Shown piece after piece: positions 16,753-24,502 of a DNA stretch of 64,000 bases. The notes beneath the pieces were generated by a model. The model did no database searches, was not told where the DNA came from, and worked only from the letters and a program-made list of their open reading frames with translations. Position 1 is the first letter of the stretch. Each line of letters begins with the position of its first letter. The translations under genes were made by a program, and so were the position numbers. Source of the DNA: Micromonospora kangleipakensis (GTDB lineage: Bacteria; Actinomycetota; Actinomycetes; Mycobacteriales; Micromonosporaceae); NCBI RefSeq assembly GCF_004217615.1, contig NZ_SHLD01000001.1:4526001-4590000 (forward strand), given 5' to 3'.

Positions 16753-18165
16753 TCAGTAGGCGAACGCCAGCGGGCGCTCGGCGTCGTCGGTGTCGTCGTC
16801 AACGGGCGCCGGGGTGAGGTCGGGTACGCCGGCCTTGGCGTAGCGGACCAGCAGTTTGAACTCGACCACGGCGAGGGTGGCGTAGATCAGCGTGAAGGCG
16901 GTGAACGAGGTGAGCACCTCGGCCAGCGAGACGCTGCGGGACACGCCGTTGCGGGTGAGCATCTCGCCGAAGACGATCCACGGCTGGCGGCCCATCTCGG
17001 TGAAGATCCAGCCGAAGGAGTTGGCCAGCAGCGGCAGCACGGGCATCACCAGGCCGGCGCGCAGCAGCCACCTGCTGGTGGGGGTGCGGCCCTTGCGCTG
17101 GCTCCAGAGCACCAGCAGGGCGATCGCGGCGGCGGCCATCCCGAAGGCGATCATGAAGCGGAAGCTCCAGTAGGTGACCGGGATGATCGGGGTGTAGCTG
17201 CCGGCGCCGTACTGGCTGGCGTACTGGGCCTGCAGGTCGTTGATGCCCTGCACGGTGCCGTTGGGGTCGCCGGTGCCGAGGAACGACAGCAGGTACGGGA
17301 TCTTGATGGCGAAGACCTCGCGGCTGCCGTCGAGGCTGCCGACGGTGAGCACGGAGAACGACGCGGGGCTCTCGGTGGTGTAGAGGCCCTCGGCGGCGGC
17401 CATCTTCATCGGCTGCACGTCGGTCATGATCTTGCCCTGGATGTCGCCGGTGAAGACCACCAGCGCCGAGGAGACCAGCACGACCCAGGAGCCGAACTTC
17501 GTGGCGAACCGGTAGGCGGCGGTGTCGGCGCTGTCCCGGTTGCGGATGACGTGCCAGAGGCCGACGGCGACGATCAGCGATCCGGCGACCAGGAACGACC
17601 CGGACAGGGTGTGCGGGAAGGTGATCAGGGCGACCTTGTTGGTGAGCACGGCGACGAAGTCGGTCAGCTCGGCCCGGCCGGTGGTCGGGTTGACCCGGTA
17701 GCCGACCGGGTTCTGCATGAACGAGTTCGCGGCGAGGATGAAGTACGCGCTCAGGTTGGTGCCGATCGCGGCGGCCCAGATGCTGGCCAGGTGCGCCCGC
17801 TTGGGCAGCCGGTCCCAGCCGAAGATCCACAGGCCGATGAAGGTCGACTCCAGGAAGAACGCGACCAGGGCCTCGATGGCGAGGGGGGCGCCGAAGATGT
17901 CGCCGACGAAGCGCGAGTAGTCGCTCCAGTTCATGCCGAACTGGAACTCCTGCACGATGCCGGTGACCACGCCCATCGCGAAGTTGATCAGGAAGAGCTT
18001 GCCGTAGAACTTGGTGAGCTTCAGGTACCGCTCGTTGCCGGTGCGGTGCCACAGGGTCTGGAGGATGGCCACCAGGATGGACAGTCCGATGGTCAACGGC
18101 ACGAAGAGAAAGTGGTAGACGGTGGTGACACCGAACTGCCAGCGGGCGACGTCCAACGCGTCCAC
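16753..18165 (-). CDS. cydA: Cytochrome bd oxidase subunit I
   Basis: 470 aa. Subunit I binds the three hemes and the quinol. VYHFLFVPLTIGLS near residue 18 carries the distal heme ligand histidine, INFAMGVVTGIVQEFQFGMN near 53-72 the heme-region glutamate, and GWIFTEMGRQPW near 385 the conserved quinol-oxidase signature. The Q-loop is short, as in actinobacterial bd oxidases. I choose GTG 18165, with GGGGG 6 nt upstream; the long open frame upstream overlaps a gene on the other strand. The upstream region carries operator-like repeats and a DevR-type box, consistent with oxygen or redox control. Confidence 0.96.
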   Translation of the reverse strand: MDALDVARWQFGVTTVYHFLFVPLTIGLSILVAILQTLWHRTGNERYLKLTKFYGKLFLINFAMGVVTGIVQEFQFGMNWSDYSRFVGDIFGAPLAIEALVAFFLESTFIGLWIFGWDRLPKRAHLASIWAAAIGTNLSAYFILAANSFMQNPVGYRVNPTTGRAELTDFVAVLTNKVALITFPHTLSGSFLVAGSLIVAVGLWHVIRNRDSADTAAYRFATKFGSWVVLVSSALVVFTGDIQGKIMTDVQPMKMAAAEGLYTTESPASFSVLTVGSLDGSREVFAIKIPYLLSFLGTGDPNGTVQGINDLQAQYASQYGAGSYTPIIPVTYWSFRFMIAFGMAAAAIALLVLWSQRKGRTPTSRWLLRAGLVMPVLPLLANSFGWIFTEMGRQPWIVFGEMLTRNGVSRSVSLAEVLTSFTAFTLIYATLAVVEFKLLVRYAKAGVPDLTPAPVDDDTDDAERPLAFAY

Positions 18166-18185
18166 CTGAAACCCCCAGCTGTGCG

Positions 18186-18222
18186 TACTACGGGACGTAG
18201 TAAATACTACCGCCCGTCGTAG
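18186..18222. promoter_or_regulatory. Tandem inverted repeats upstream of cydA
   Basis: TACTACG-GGA-CGTAGTA (18186-18202) is a perfect 7-bp inverted repeat, and a weaker copy (TACTAC...GTCGTA) follows at about 18205-18221. They start 21 nt upstream of the cydA GTG, over its likely promoter. The binding protein is unknown; it is not the Rex consensus. Confidence 0.55.
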
Positions 18223-18257
18223 ATAAATCGGCAGGGCCGGGGGTCCCGACCCGACCC

Positions 18258-18272
18258 GGGACCAATGACCCT
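18258..18272. promoter_or_regulatory. DevR/DosR-like box upstream of cydA
   Basis: GGGACCAATGACCCT fits the imperfect palindrome GGGACC-N3-GNCCCT seen upstream of hypoxia-stress genes in actinomycetes. It lies about 93 nt before cydA and 71 nt before the divergent acyltransferase. The assignment rests on motif similarity only. Confidence 0.4.
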
Positions 18273-18342
18273 GATCACCTCTGCCGCCCGACCCGGGATC
18301 GGGTCCCCCGCTCACCCCGACGCGTGCGACCATCCAGCACTG

Positions 18343-19116
18343 ATGAACACCTCGACCGTGTGGCGACCGCCGCTGCTCTGGCGCGCCGCCCAACTGCTCG
18401 CCCGCGGCATCGTCGGCGCGCTCGGCCACCTCGAGGTCACCGGCGACGTGCCGGCCGAGCTGCGCCGAGGGCCGCTGATCCTGGCCGCCAACCACATCAG
18501 CCCGTTCGACCCGGTGGTCCTCGCGGCCGCCTGCCGCGCCCGGGGCGTCGCCCCGCGGATCATGGCCACCGCGGGGCTGTTCCGCGCCCCCGTCGTCGGG
18601 TCGCTGATGCGCCGGGCCGGACACATCCGCGTCGACCGGGGCACCGCCGCCGTCCACCAGGCCCTCGACACCGCCGCCTCGGCCGTCGCCCGTGGCTCGG
18701 TGATCCTGGTCTACCCCGAGGGGCGGATCGGGCTGGACCCCGGCATGTGGCCCGAGCGCGGCAAGACCGGCGCCGCCCGGCTCGCCATCGCCAGCAGCGC
18801 CCCCGTCATCCCGGTCGCCCAGTGGGGCTCCCACGAGGTGCTGCCGTACCGGGCCCCCAAGGGAGCGCTGCGTGGCCTGGCCCGGGCGCTGGTGCGCCGG
18901 CCGACGATCCGGGTGCACTTCGGCGCCCCGGTGGCGCTGCGCGACCTGCACCCCGGCACCCCCGGGTCGGCCCGGCGGGCCACCGGCCGGATCATCGACG
19001 CGATCACCGACGACCTGGCGCCGCTGCGCCCCGACGAGCCCGACCGCCCCCGGCACGTCGACCCCGGCCGCCCCAGCGAGACCACCCGGTCGCACCGGCG
19101 GCACCCGCCGGGCTGA
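18343..19116 (+). CDS. 1-acyl-sn-glycerol-3-phosphate acyltransferase (PlsC-like)
   Basis: 257-aa membrane-associated acyltransferase of phospholipid synthesis. Motif I NHISPFD (about residues 54-60) contains the H-X4-D catalytic dyad, and motif III is VYPEGRIG near residue 125, followed by PVIPVAQWGS. ATG 18343 starts MNTSTVWRPPLLWRAAQLLA; the frame is open earlier but without a signal. It is divergent from cydA. Confidence 0.88.
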   Translation: MNTSTVWRPPLLWRAAQLLARGIVGALGHLEVTGDVPAELRRGPLILAANHISPFDPVVLAAACRARGVAPRIMATAGLFRAPVVGSLMRRAGHIRVDRGTAAVHQALDTAASAVARGSVILVYPEGRIGLDPGMWPERGKTGAARLAIASSAPVIPVAQWGSHEVLPYRAPKGALRGLARALVRRPTIRVHFGAPVALRDLHPGTPGSARRATGRIIDAITDDLAPLRPDEPDRPRHVDPGRPSETTRSHRRHPPG

Positions 19117-19187
19117 TTTGCCTGCCAGCGCGCGCGAACGGTGAGACTCTTCGGGCCGGGACACCGCGTCCCGCGCAGGAGGCAGCC

Positions 19188-20033
19188 ATGAGCGCACCGA
19201 CCGCGCTGATCACCGGCACGTCCAGCGGCATCGGCCTGGCGATCGCCGTGGGCGCGGCCCGGGCCGGCTGGCGGGCCGTGGCCACCATGCGCGACGTGTC
19301 GCGCTCCGACGCGCTGCGCCGCGCGGCCGACGCCGTTGGGGTCGCCGACCTGGTCGAGGTACGCCGGCTCGACGTCGTCGACCCGGCCTCGGTGAGCGCC
19401 TGCGTGGCTGCGGTGATCGCCGAGCACGGGCGCCTCGACGCGGTGGTCAACAACGCCGGCGCCGGGCACGTGGGCACCCTGGAGCAGGAGACCGTCGACG
19501 ACGTACGGGCCGTCATGGAAGTCAACTTCTTCGGCGTCCTGCACGTCAGCCGGGCCGCGCTGCCGCACCTGCGGGCCAGTCGGGGCCGGCTGGTCACGGT
19601 CACCAGCGTCGGCGGGGTGGTCGGGCAGCCGTTCAACGAAGGGTACTGCGCGGCGAAGTTCGCGGTCGAGGGGTTCATGGAGGCCCTCGCCCCGGTCGCC
19701 GCGACCGTCGGGGTCACCGTCACCGTCGTCGAGCCCGGCGCGGTGGCCAGCGAGTTCGTCGCCAACGTCGGCGTCGATCGGGACGCCGCCGTTGCGCAGG
19801 CCGGGGTGTACGCGCCCGCGCTGCGGGCGTACCTGGACCGCACCGCCGGCGCTTTCGCGGCCGCCGCCCAGTCCCCGGCGGACGCCGCCGCGGCGGTGGT
19901 CGCGACCCTGACCGACCCGGAGCCGGCGCCGCGGGTGCAGACCTCCACCACGGCCCGGCAGTTCGTCGGGGCGAAGCTCGCCGACCTCGACGGCCGCGCG
20001 GTCGCCACGATCACCGCCGGCTGGCTGGTCTGA
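19188..20033 (+). CDS. Short-chain dehydrogenase/reductase
   Basis: 281-aa classical SDR. Cofactor motif TGTSSGIGLAIA near residue 9, NNAGAGHVGTLEQ near 85, and the Ser-Tyr-Lys triad in VTSVGGVVGQPFNEGYCAAK near 135-155, then VEPGAVASEF. The FNEGYCAAKFAVEG arrangement is that of the 17-beta-hydroxysteroid-dehydrogenase-like subgroup. AGGAGG lies 6 nt before ATG 19188. Its substrate is unknown. Confidence 0.9.
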   Translation: MSAPTALITGTSSGIGLAIAVGAARAGWRAVATMRDVSRSDALRRAADAVGVADLVEVRRLDVVDPASVSACVAAVIAEHGRLDAVVNNAGAGHVGTLEQETVDDVRAVMEVNFFGVLHVSRAALPHLRASRGRLVTVTSVGGVVGQPFNEGYCAAKFAVEGFMEALAPVAATVGVTVTVVEPGAVASEFVANVGVDRDAAVAQAGVYAPALRAYLDRTAGAFAAAAQSPADAAAAVVATLTDPEPAPRVQTSTTARQFVGAKLADLDGRAVATITAGWLV

Positions 20034-20414
20034 TCAACGGGGGTGCGGCGGCGCCCCGGCCAGCCGGGCGTCGAGCGCGTCGAGGTCGGCGACGAACCAC
20101 ACGTGCTCGGCACGGTTCGACTCGTGGACCAGGGCGCGCAGGGCCGCGCTGGGCGCGAGGTGCCGGGAGATGTCACCGACCACGGCCAGGCGCAGCCGGT
20201 AGTTGACGAACTTCTGCATGATCTCCCCGGCGAAGCGGGTGCCCAGGGAGAAGAAGCCCTCGTCCAGCCGGCTCGCCGGCACGGCCACCACCTCGGCGCC
20301 GAGGAAGGCCGCGCCGATCAGGTCCAGCGCGTCACCCACGGTGGCCACCGGCGGGCCGGCCGGGTCGCACACCAGCACCGGCACGCCCATCCGCTGCTGC
20401 ACCACGTCAGGCAT
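20034..20414 (-). CDS. DUF4180 domain protein
   Basis: 126 aa. The family pattern is clear: GDALDLIGAAFLGAEVVAVP, FFSLGTRFAGEIMQKFVNYR near residue 60-80, LRLAVVGDISRHL and EHVWFVADLDALDARL at the end. The fold is unknown to me; the family is widespread in bacteria, often with regulators. ATG 20414 overlaps the end of the upstream HTH gene by 8 nt, so the two are translationally linked. Confidence 0.8.
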   Translation of the reverse strand: MPDVVQQRMGVPVLVCDPAGPPVATVGDALDLIGAAFLGAEVVAVPASRLDEGFFSLGTRFAGEIMQKFVNYRLRLAVVGDISRHLAPSAALRALVHESNRAEHVWFVADLDALDARLAGAPPHPR

Positions 20415-20862
20415 CCTCGGCCTCCCCGGCGAGCAGGCCGTTGTCGCCGTCGAGGACGGCGTCGAGCAGGTGCAGCACGTCGGCGGTGGCAGCGGCGCCA
20501 CCCAGGATGACGATCTTCATGCGCTGGCGCTCCTCGTCGTGGACGGTCTGGACGCGCAGCGGGTGCGCGGGGTCGTGGACGGTGTTCACCGCGGCCAGGA
20601 CGAGGGTGCCCAGCCGGTCGGCCGCCGCCCGGTCGACGCCGTCGACCTGCACGATGCTCGACACCTCCACCGCGGAAAGCGCGGTGGGCCGGGCCGACGG
20701 CGGCCGGCCGGTCAGCGCGTCGAGGTCGGCGCGGGCGATCCGGTACTGCTTGCCGATCCGCACCGCCCTGAGCCGGCCGGCGCGGATGTAGCCGCGCACG
20801 GTGCGCGGGTGCAAGCCGAGCCGGTCGGCCACCTGCTCAACCGAGTACATATCCTCACTCAT
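20407..20862 (-). CDS. HTH (excisionase/MerR-type) DNA-binding protein
   Basis: 151 aa. A helix-turn-helix of the HTH_17/excisionase type fills residues 5-50 (YSVEQVADRLGLHPRTVRGY, then IRAGRLRAVRIGKQYRIARA). The remaining 90 residues form a beta-rich domain I do not recognise, with a C-terminus overlapping the DUF4180 gene by 8 nt. A TAGAAT -10 box ends 8 nt before ATG 20862, which suggests a leaderless transcript; a second in-frame ATG at 20850 has GAGG too close to be an ideal site. Two CCTATC repeats lie just upstream. Confidence 0.8.
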   Translation of the reverse strand: MSEDMYSVEQVADRLGLHPRTVRGYIRAGRLRAVRIGKQYRIARADLDALTGRPPSARPTALSAVEVSSIVQVDGVDRAAADRLGTLVLAAVNTVHDPAHPLRVQTVHDEERQRMKIVILGGAAATADVLHLLDAVLDGDNGLLAGEAEDA

Positions 20863-20988
20863 TGGGTACGATTCTAGGCAGGATAGGGAACGATAGGGAA
20901 GCCTGTTGTCCCGCCCGTGCCGATTCCGGCGCGCGGCGCTCGCCGGCCGGTCACCCGGGCGCCATCCGGGGCGGTCATACTGCCGGGC

Positions 20989-21756
20989 GTGCAGCCCCGC
21001 TCCGGCTACCTCGACGCCCCCGCGCCGCTGGCGTTCGCCCACCGGGGCGGCGCGGCCGACGGCGACGAGAACACCGCCGCCGCGTTCGCCCGCGCCATCG
21101 CCCTTGGGTACCGGTACGTCGAGACCGACGTGCACGCCACCGCCGACGGGCTGGCGGTGGTCTTCCACGACGCCACCCTGCGCCGGGTTACCGGCGAGCC
21201 GGGGCGCATCGCCGACCTGCGCTGGGCCGACCTCGCCTCGGTACGCGTCGGCGGCGCGGCCGTGGTCCCCCGCCTCGACGAGGTCCTCGGTGCCTGGCCG
21301 GAGGTCCGCTTCAACATCGACGTCAAGGCCGACGGCGGCGTCGAACCCACCGTCGCCACCGTCACCCGCACGGGCGCCGGCGAACGGGTGCTGCTCGCCT
21401 CCTTCAGCGACACCCGGCTGACCCGACTGCGCACCCTGGCCGGGCCGAAGGTCGCCACCAGCCTCGGCATGCGCGGGGTGGCCCGGCTGCGGATGGCCTC
21501 CCTGCACGGGCGGTCGCTGCGGCTGCCGCCGTCCGTGGTCGCCGCCCAGGTCCCGGTCCGCTACGGACGCATCCCGGTGGTGGACCGGCGGTTCCTGGCG
21601 TACTGCCACCGGATCGGGCTGCAGGTGCACGTCTGGACGATCGACGAACCTGCCGAGATGCACGACTTACTTGATCTCGGGGTGGATGGCATCATGACCG
21701 ATCACGTCGGCGTGCTGCGCGACGTCTACCGCAGCCGCGGCCACTGGGCCGCCTGA
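20989..21756 (+). CDS. Glycerophosphodiester phosphodiesterase
   Basis: 255-aa TIM-barrel enzyme that splits glycerophosphodiesters into glycerol-3-phosphate and an alcohol. AFAHRGGAADGDENT near residue 14 carries the catalytic HRG and first metal ligands, YVETDVHATADG near 46 supplies E-x-D-x-H, and VHVWTIDEPAEM with GVDGIMTD near the end complete the family. No signal peptide is seen, so it is cytoplasmic. GTG 20989 lies 7 nt after a CATACT -10 box, so it is probably leaderless. The UMF1-type transporter follows after 19 nt. Confidence 0.9.
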   Translation: MQPRSGYLDAPAPLAFAHRGGAADGDENTAAAFARAIALGYRYVETDVHATADGLAVVFHDATLRRVTGEPGRIADLRWADLASVRVGGAAVVPRLDEVLGAWPEVRFNIDVKADGGVEPTVATVTRTGAGERVLLASFSDTRLTRLRTLAGPKVATSLGMRGVARLRMASLHGRSLRLPPSVVAAQVPVRYGRIPVVDRRFLAYCHRIGLQVHVWTIDEPAEMHDLLDLGVDGIMTDHVGVLRDVYRSRGHWAA

Positions 21757-21775
21757 ACCCCTGGCGGAGGAACCG

Positions 21776-23167
21776 ATGGCCGAGACGGTCAGCCCGACCC
21801 TGCACGAGCCCCCGTCGAGCACCCGCCGCGAGCGGCGCGGCTGGTACCTCTACGACTGGGCCAACTCGGCCTTCCAGACCACCGTCATCACGGTCTTCCT
21901 CGGCCCGTTCCTGACCACGGTCACCGAGCTGGCGGCCGGCTGCGAACTGGGCGCGGACAGCTGCGAGGGGTACGTGCATCCACTCGGCATCCGGGTCGCC
22001 GCCGGCTCCTACTACCCGTACCTGATCTCGCTGTCGGTCTTCCTCACCGTCTTCGTGCTGCCGGTGATGGGCGCGATCGCCGACCGGTCGATGCACAAGA
22101 AGCGGCTGCTGGCCACCGCCGCGTTCACCGGCGCCGGCGCGACCATCGCGATGGCGTTCGTGACCGGCGACCGGTACCTGCTCGGCGGGGCGCTGTTCCT
22201 GGTCGCGAACATCTCCTTCGGCGCGGCCGTGGTCGTCTACAACTCGTTCCTGCCGCAGCTCGGCGGCCCTGACGAACGCGACGCCATCTCCAGCCGCGGC
22301 TGGGCCATCGGCTACCTCGGTGGCGGCCTGCTGCTCGCGCTGAACCTGGTCGCGATCACCGTGCTCAGCGAGGAGGGCAACCCGCAGCGCACCCTCGACC
22401 TGGCCCGCTGGTCGATCGTGTCCGCGGGCGTGTGGTGGGCGGCGTTCACTCTGGTGCCGCTGCGCTGGCTGCGCGAACATCCCGCCGCCGCCGCGGCAGC
22501 CCGGGTCGGCGGCGGCAACGTCCTCACCGACGGGTTCCGGCAGCTCGGCCACACCCTGCGGAATATCAAGGCGTACCCGCTGACGCTGTTCTTCCTGCTC
22601 GCCTTCCTGGTCTACAACGACGGCATCCAGACCGTCATCACTCTGGCCAGCCAGTACGGCACCAAGGAGCTGCGGCTGGGGCAGAGCACGCTGATCACGA
22701 CGATCCTGCTGGTGCAGTTCCTCGCCTTCGGCGGTGCGCTGGCGCTCGGCGCGCTCGCCGGGCGCATCGGCGCGTGGAAGACCGTGCTGATCAGCCTGGT
22801 GCTCTGGACCGGTGTGATCATCGCCGCGTTCCGGCTGCCCGCCGAGGCGCCGCTGCCGTTCATGGTCCTCGGCGGCGCGATCGGCCTGGTCCTCGGCGGC
22901 AGCCAGGCGCTGAGCCGGTCGCTGTTCAGCCAGCTCATCCCCGCCGGGAAGGAGGGCGAGTACTACGGCTTCTACGAGATCAGCGACAAGGGCACCAGCT
23001 GGCTCGGGCCGCTCGCCTTCGGCCTGGTGTTCCAGCTCACCGCCTCCTACCGGGTGGGCCTGGTCTCACTGCTGATCTTCTTCGTGGTCGGGTTCGCGCT
23101 GCTGGCTGCCGTGCCGATCCGCCGGGCCATCGTCGCCGCGGGCAACACCCCGCCCCGGGTGCTGTAG
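21776..23167 (+). CDS. UMF1-family MFS transporter
   Basis: 463 aa with about 12 membrane helices. The N-terminal signature GWYLYDWANSAFQTTVITVF and PVMGAIADRSMHKK (loop 2-3) place it in the Vps22/UMF1 family related to fungal Atg22 vacuolar efflux proteins. Substrates in bacteria are not established; amino acids are likely. GGCGGAGGAACC precedes ATG 21776. Co-transcription with the GDPD gene hints at uptake or recycling of membrane-lipid products, an inference only. Confidence 0.88.
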   Translation: MAETVSPTLHEPPSSTRRERRGWYLYDWANSAFQTTVITVFLGPFLTTVTELAAGCELGADSCEGYVHPLGIRVAAGSYYPYLISLSVFLTVFVLPVMGAIADRSMHKKRLLATAAFTGAGATIAMAFVTGDRYLLGGALFLVANISFGAAVVVYNSFLPQLGGPDERDAISSRGWAIGYLGGGLLLALNLVAITVLSEEGNPQRTLDLARWSIVSAGVWWAAFTLVPLRWLREHPAAAAAARVGGGNVLTDGFRQLGHTLRNIKAYPLTLFFLLAFLVYNDGIQTVITLASQYGTKELRLGQSTLITTILLVQFLAFGGALALGALAGRIGAWKTVLISLVLWTGVIIAAFRLPAEAPLPFMVLGGAIGLVLGGSQALSRSLFSQLIPAGKEGEYYGFYEISDKGTSWLGPLAFGLVFQLTASYRVGLVSLLIFFVVGFALLAAVPIRRAIVAAGNTPPRVL

Positions 23168-23220
23168 CGCGCGCCGCACCGTCCTGATCGCCGCGCGTCG
23201 ATGGGCTAGGCTGCCCCGAC

Positions 23221-23934
23221 GTGACCGACGACGCCGCCGCCCCGATCTGCCTGGCCCGACCCCTCCCCGGCCCGGACGACACCCGCACCGGCTGCGCCGC
23301 CGCCCGCGGCCTCGACGGCCGGCCGCTGCACGCCGCCGCGCTGAAGTTCTTCTGGGGGCCGATGGACTGCGGCAAGTCCACCATGGCCCTGCAGATGAAC
23401 TACAACCACGCCCGCCAGGGCCGCCGCGGACTGGTCACCACCCGCATCGACCGCTCGCTCGGCCCGCAGGTCACCACCCGCATCGGGCTGGCCCACTCCG
23501 CCATCGAGGTCACCGACTCCCTGGACCTCCGCGACCTGGTCCGCGACGCCTGGGCCGAGGGGCTACGGGTGGACTACCTCATCTGCGACGAGGCCTCCTT
23601 CTACAACCTGGAGCACGTCGAGCAGATGGCCGAGCTGGTCGACAACTACGACGTCGACGTGTACGCCTTCGGCCTGGCCACCGACTTCCGCTCCTGCCTG
23701 TTCCCGGCCGCGCAGCGGCTGTTCGAACTCGCCGACGAGGTGGCCCGCATCCAGGTCGAGGTGCTCTGCTGGTGCGGCCGGGAAGGACTGCTCAACGCCC
23801 GGGTGGTCGACGGGCGGGTGGTCCGCGAGGGCGCGCAGGTCGTCATCGGCGACACCATGGACAGCGCCGACGTGCGCTACCAGGTGCTCTGCCGCCGCCA
23901 CTACCGCTCCGGCGAACTCGGCCCCCGCAGCTGA
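23221..23934 (+). CDS. tdk: Thymidine kinase
   Basis: 237-aa type II thymidine kinase of the salvage pathway. P-loop GPMDCGKST near residue 43, lid/DxR region TRIDRSLGPQVTTRIG, Walker-B-like ICDEASFYN near 121 with the catalytic glutamate, and the zinc-site cysteines CWCG plus CRRH in the last third. The first 35 residues are an extra N-terminal extension. GTG 23221 lies 8 nt after TAGGCT, so the mRNA is probably leaderless. Confidence 0.93.
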   Translation: MTDDAAAPICLARPLPGPDDTRTGCAAARGLDGRPLHAAALKFFWGPMDCGKSTMALQMNYNHARQGRRGLVTTRIDRSLGPQVTTRIGLAHSAIEVTDSLDLRDLVRDAWAEGLRVDYLICDEASFYNLEHVEQMAELVDNYDVDVYAFGLATDFRSCLFPAAQRLFELADEVARIQVEVLCWCGREGLLNARVVDGRVVREGAQVVIGDTMDSADVRYQVLCRRHYRSGELGPRS

Positions 23935-23936
23935 GG

Positions 23937-24395
23937 TCAGAACGGGTCCCCGCAGACCCGCCACTTTCCGTTCTCCTGGATCACGGGGAGTTTGCGCTCC
24001 TCGCTGGCCCCGCCGTCGCGGGTCACCCGCACCGCCACCGTGGCGCGCGGGCGGCCGCGCAGCGTGGAGATCGACACGTCGGTGATCTCGTAGCCACTGA
24101 CCTGCGGCGGGGTGCGGACCCAGCTGCCGAAGCCGACCTCGCTCCACCGGCTGCGGGTGTCCTTGCACAGCCGCTCGTACGCCTGGTCGGTGTCCCCGGC
24201 GGACACCTCGTGGAAGAACCCGTCGGCGGTCTCCCGCACCGGGCCGTTGGCCTGCATCACCAGCTGCACATTCCACAGGGCCAGCCCCGCCACCCCGACT
24301 AGGCACAGGCCCACCCCGAGGCCGCCCAGCAGCAGGCCCGTGCGCACCGGCCGGCGTGGCCGGGCCGGCCTGCTCCATTCCTGCTTTCCGCCCAT
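23937..24395 (-). CDS. Single-pass membrane protein, possibly NTF2/DUF4878-like outer domain
   Basis: 152 aa: Arg-rich start, one membrane helix (about residues 18-42) and an extracytoplasmic domain of about 105 residues with ANGPVRETADGFFHEVSAGD, a helix with YERLC, and a final strand GKWRVCGDPF. The layout recalls lumazine/NTF2-like lipoprotein domains (DUF4878). Two cysteines (in YERLCKD and WRVCGD) may pair. It ends 2 bp from the convergent tdk stop. Confidence 0.75.
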   Translation of the reverse strand: MGGKQEWSRPARPRRPVRTGLLLGGLGVGLCLVGVAGLALWNVQLVMQANGPVRETADGFFHEVSAGDTDQAYERLCKDTRSRWSEVGFGSWVRTPPQVSGYEITDVSISTLRGRPRATVAVRVTRDGGASEERKLPVIQENGKWRVCGDPF

Positions 24396-24502
24396 CACCT
24401 CGACGGTAGAGAACCGGCCGACCCGAGCGCAGGAACTCCGGCCCCTGTCGCCCGCGCCACCGCATCGTCTACCGTCGGCGCACACCCTCGAAGGAGCCAC
24501 GG

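Noticed and set aside
15742..18222. 826-codon open frame on the plus strand
   Set aside because: It is the antisense of cydA and cydB and shows only Gly/Glu/Asp-rich shadow sequence; cydAB are certain.
16753..19197. CydA start far upstream (open frame to 19197)
   Set aside because: The extra part is the antisense of the acyltransferase; GTG 18165 matches the family N-terminus.
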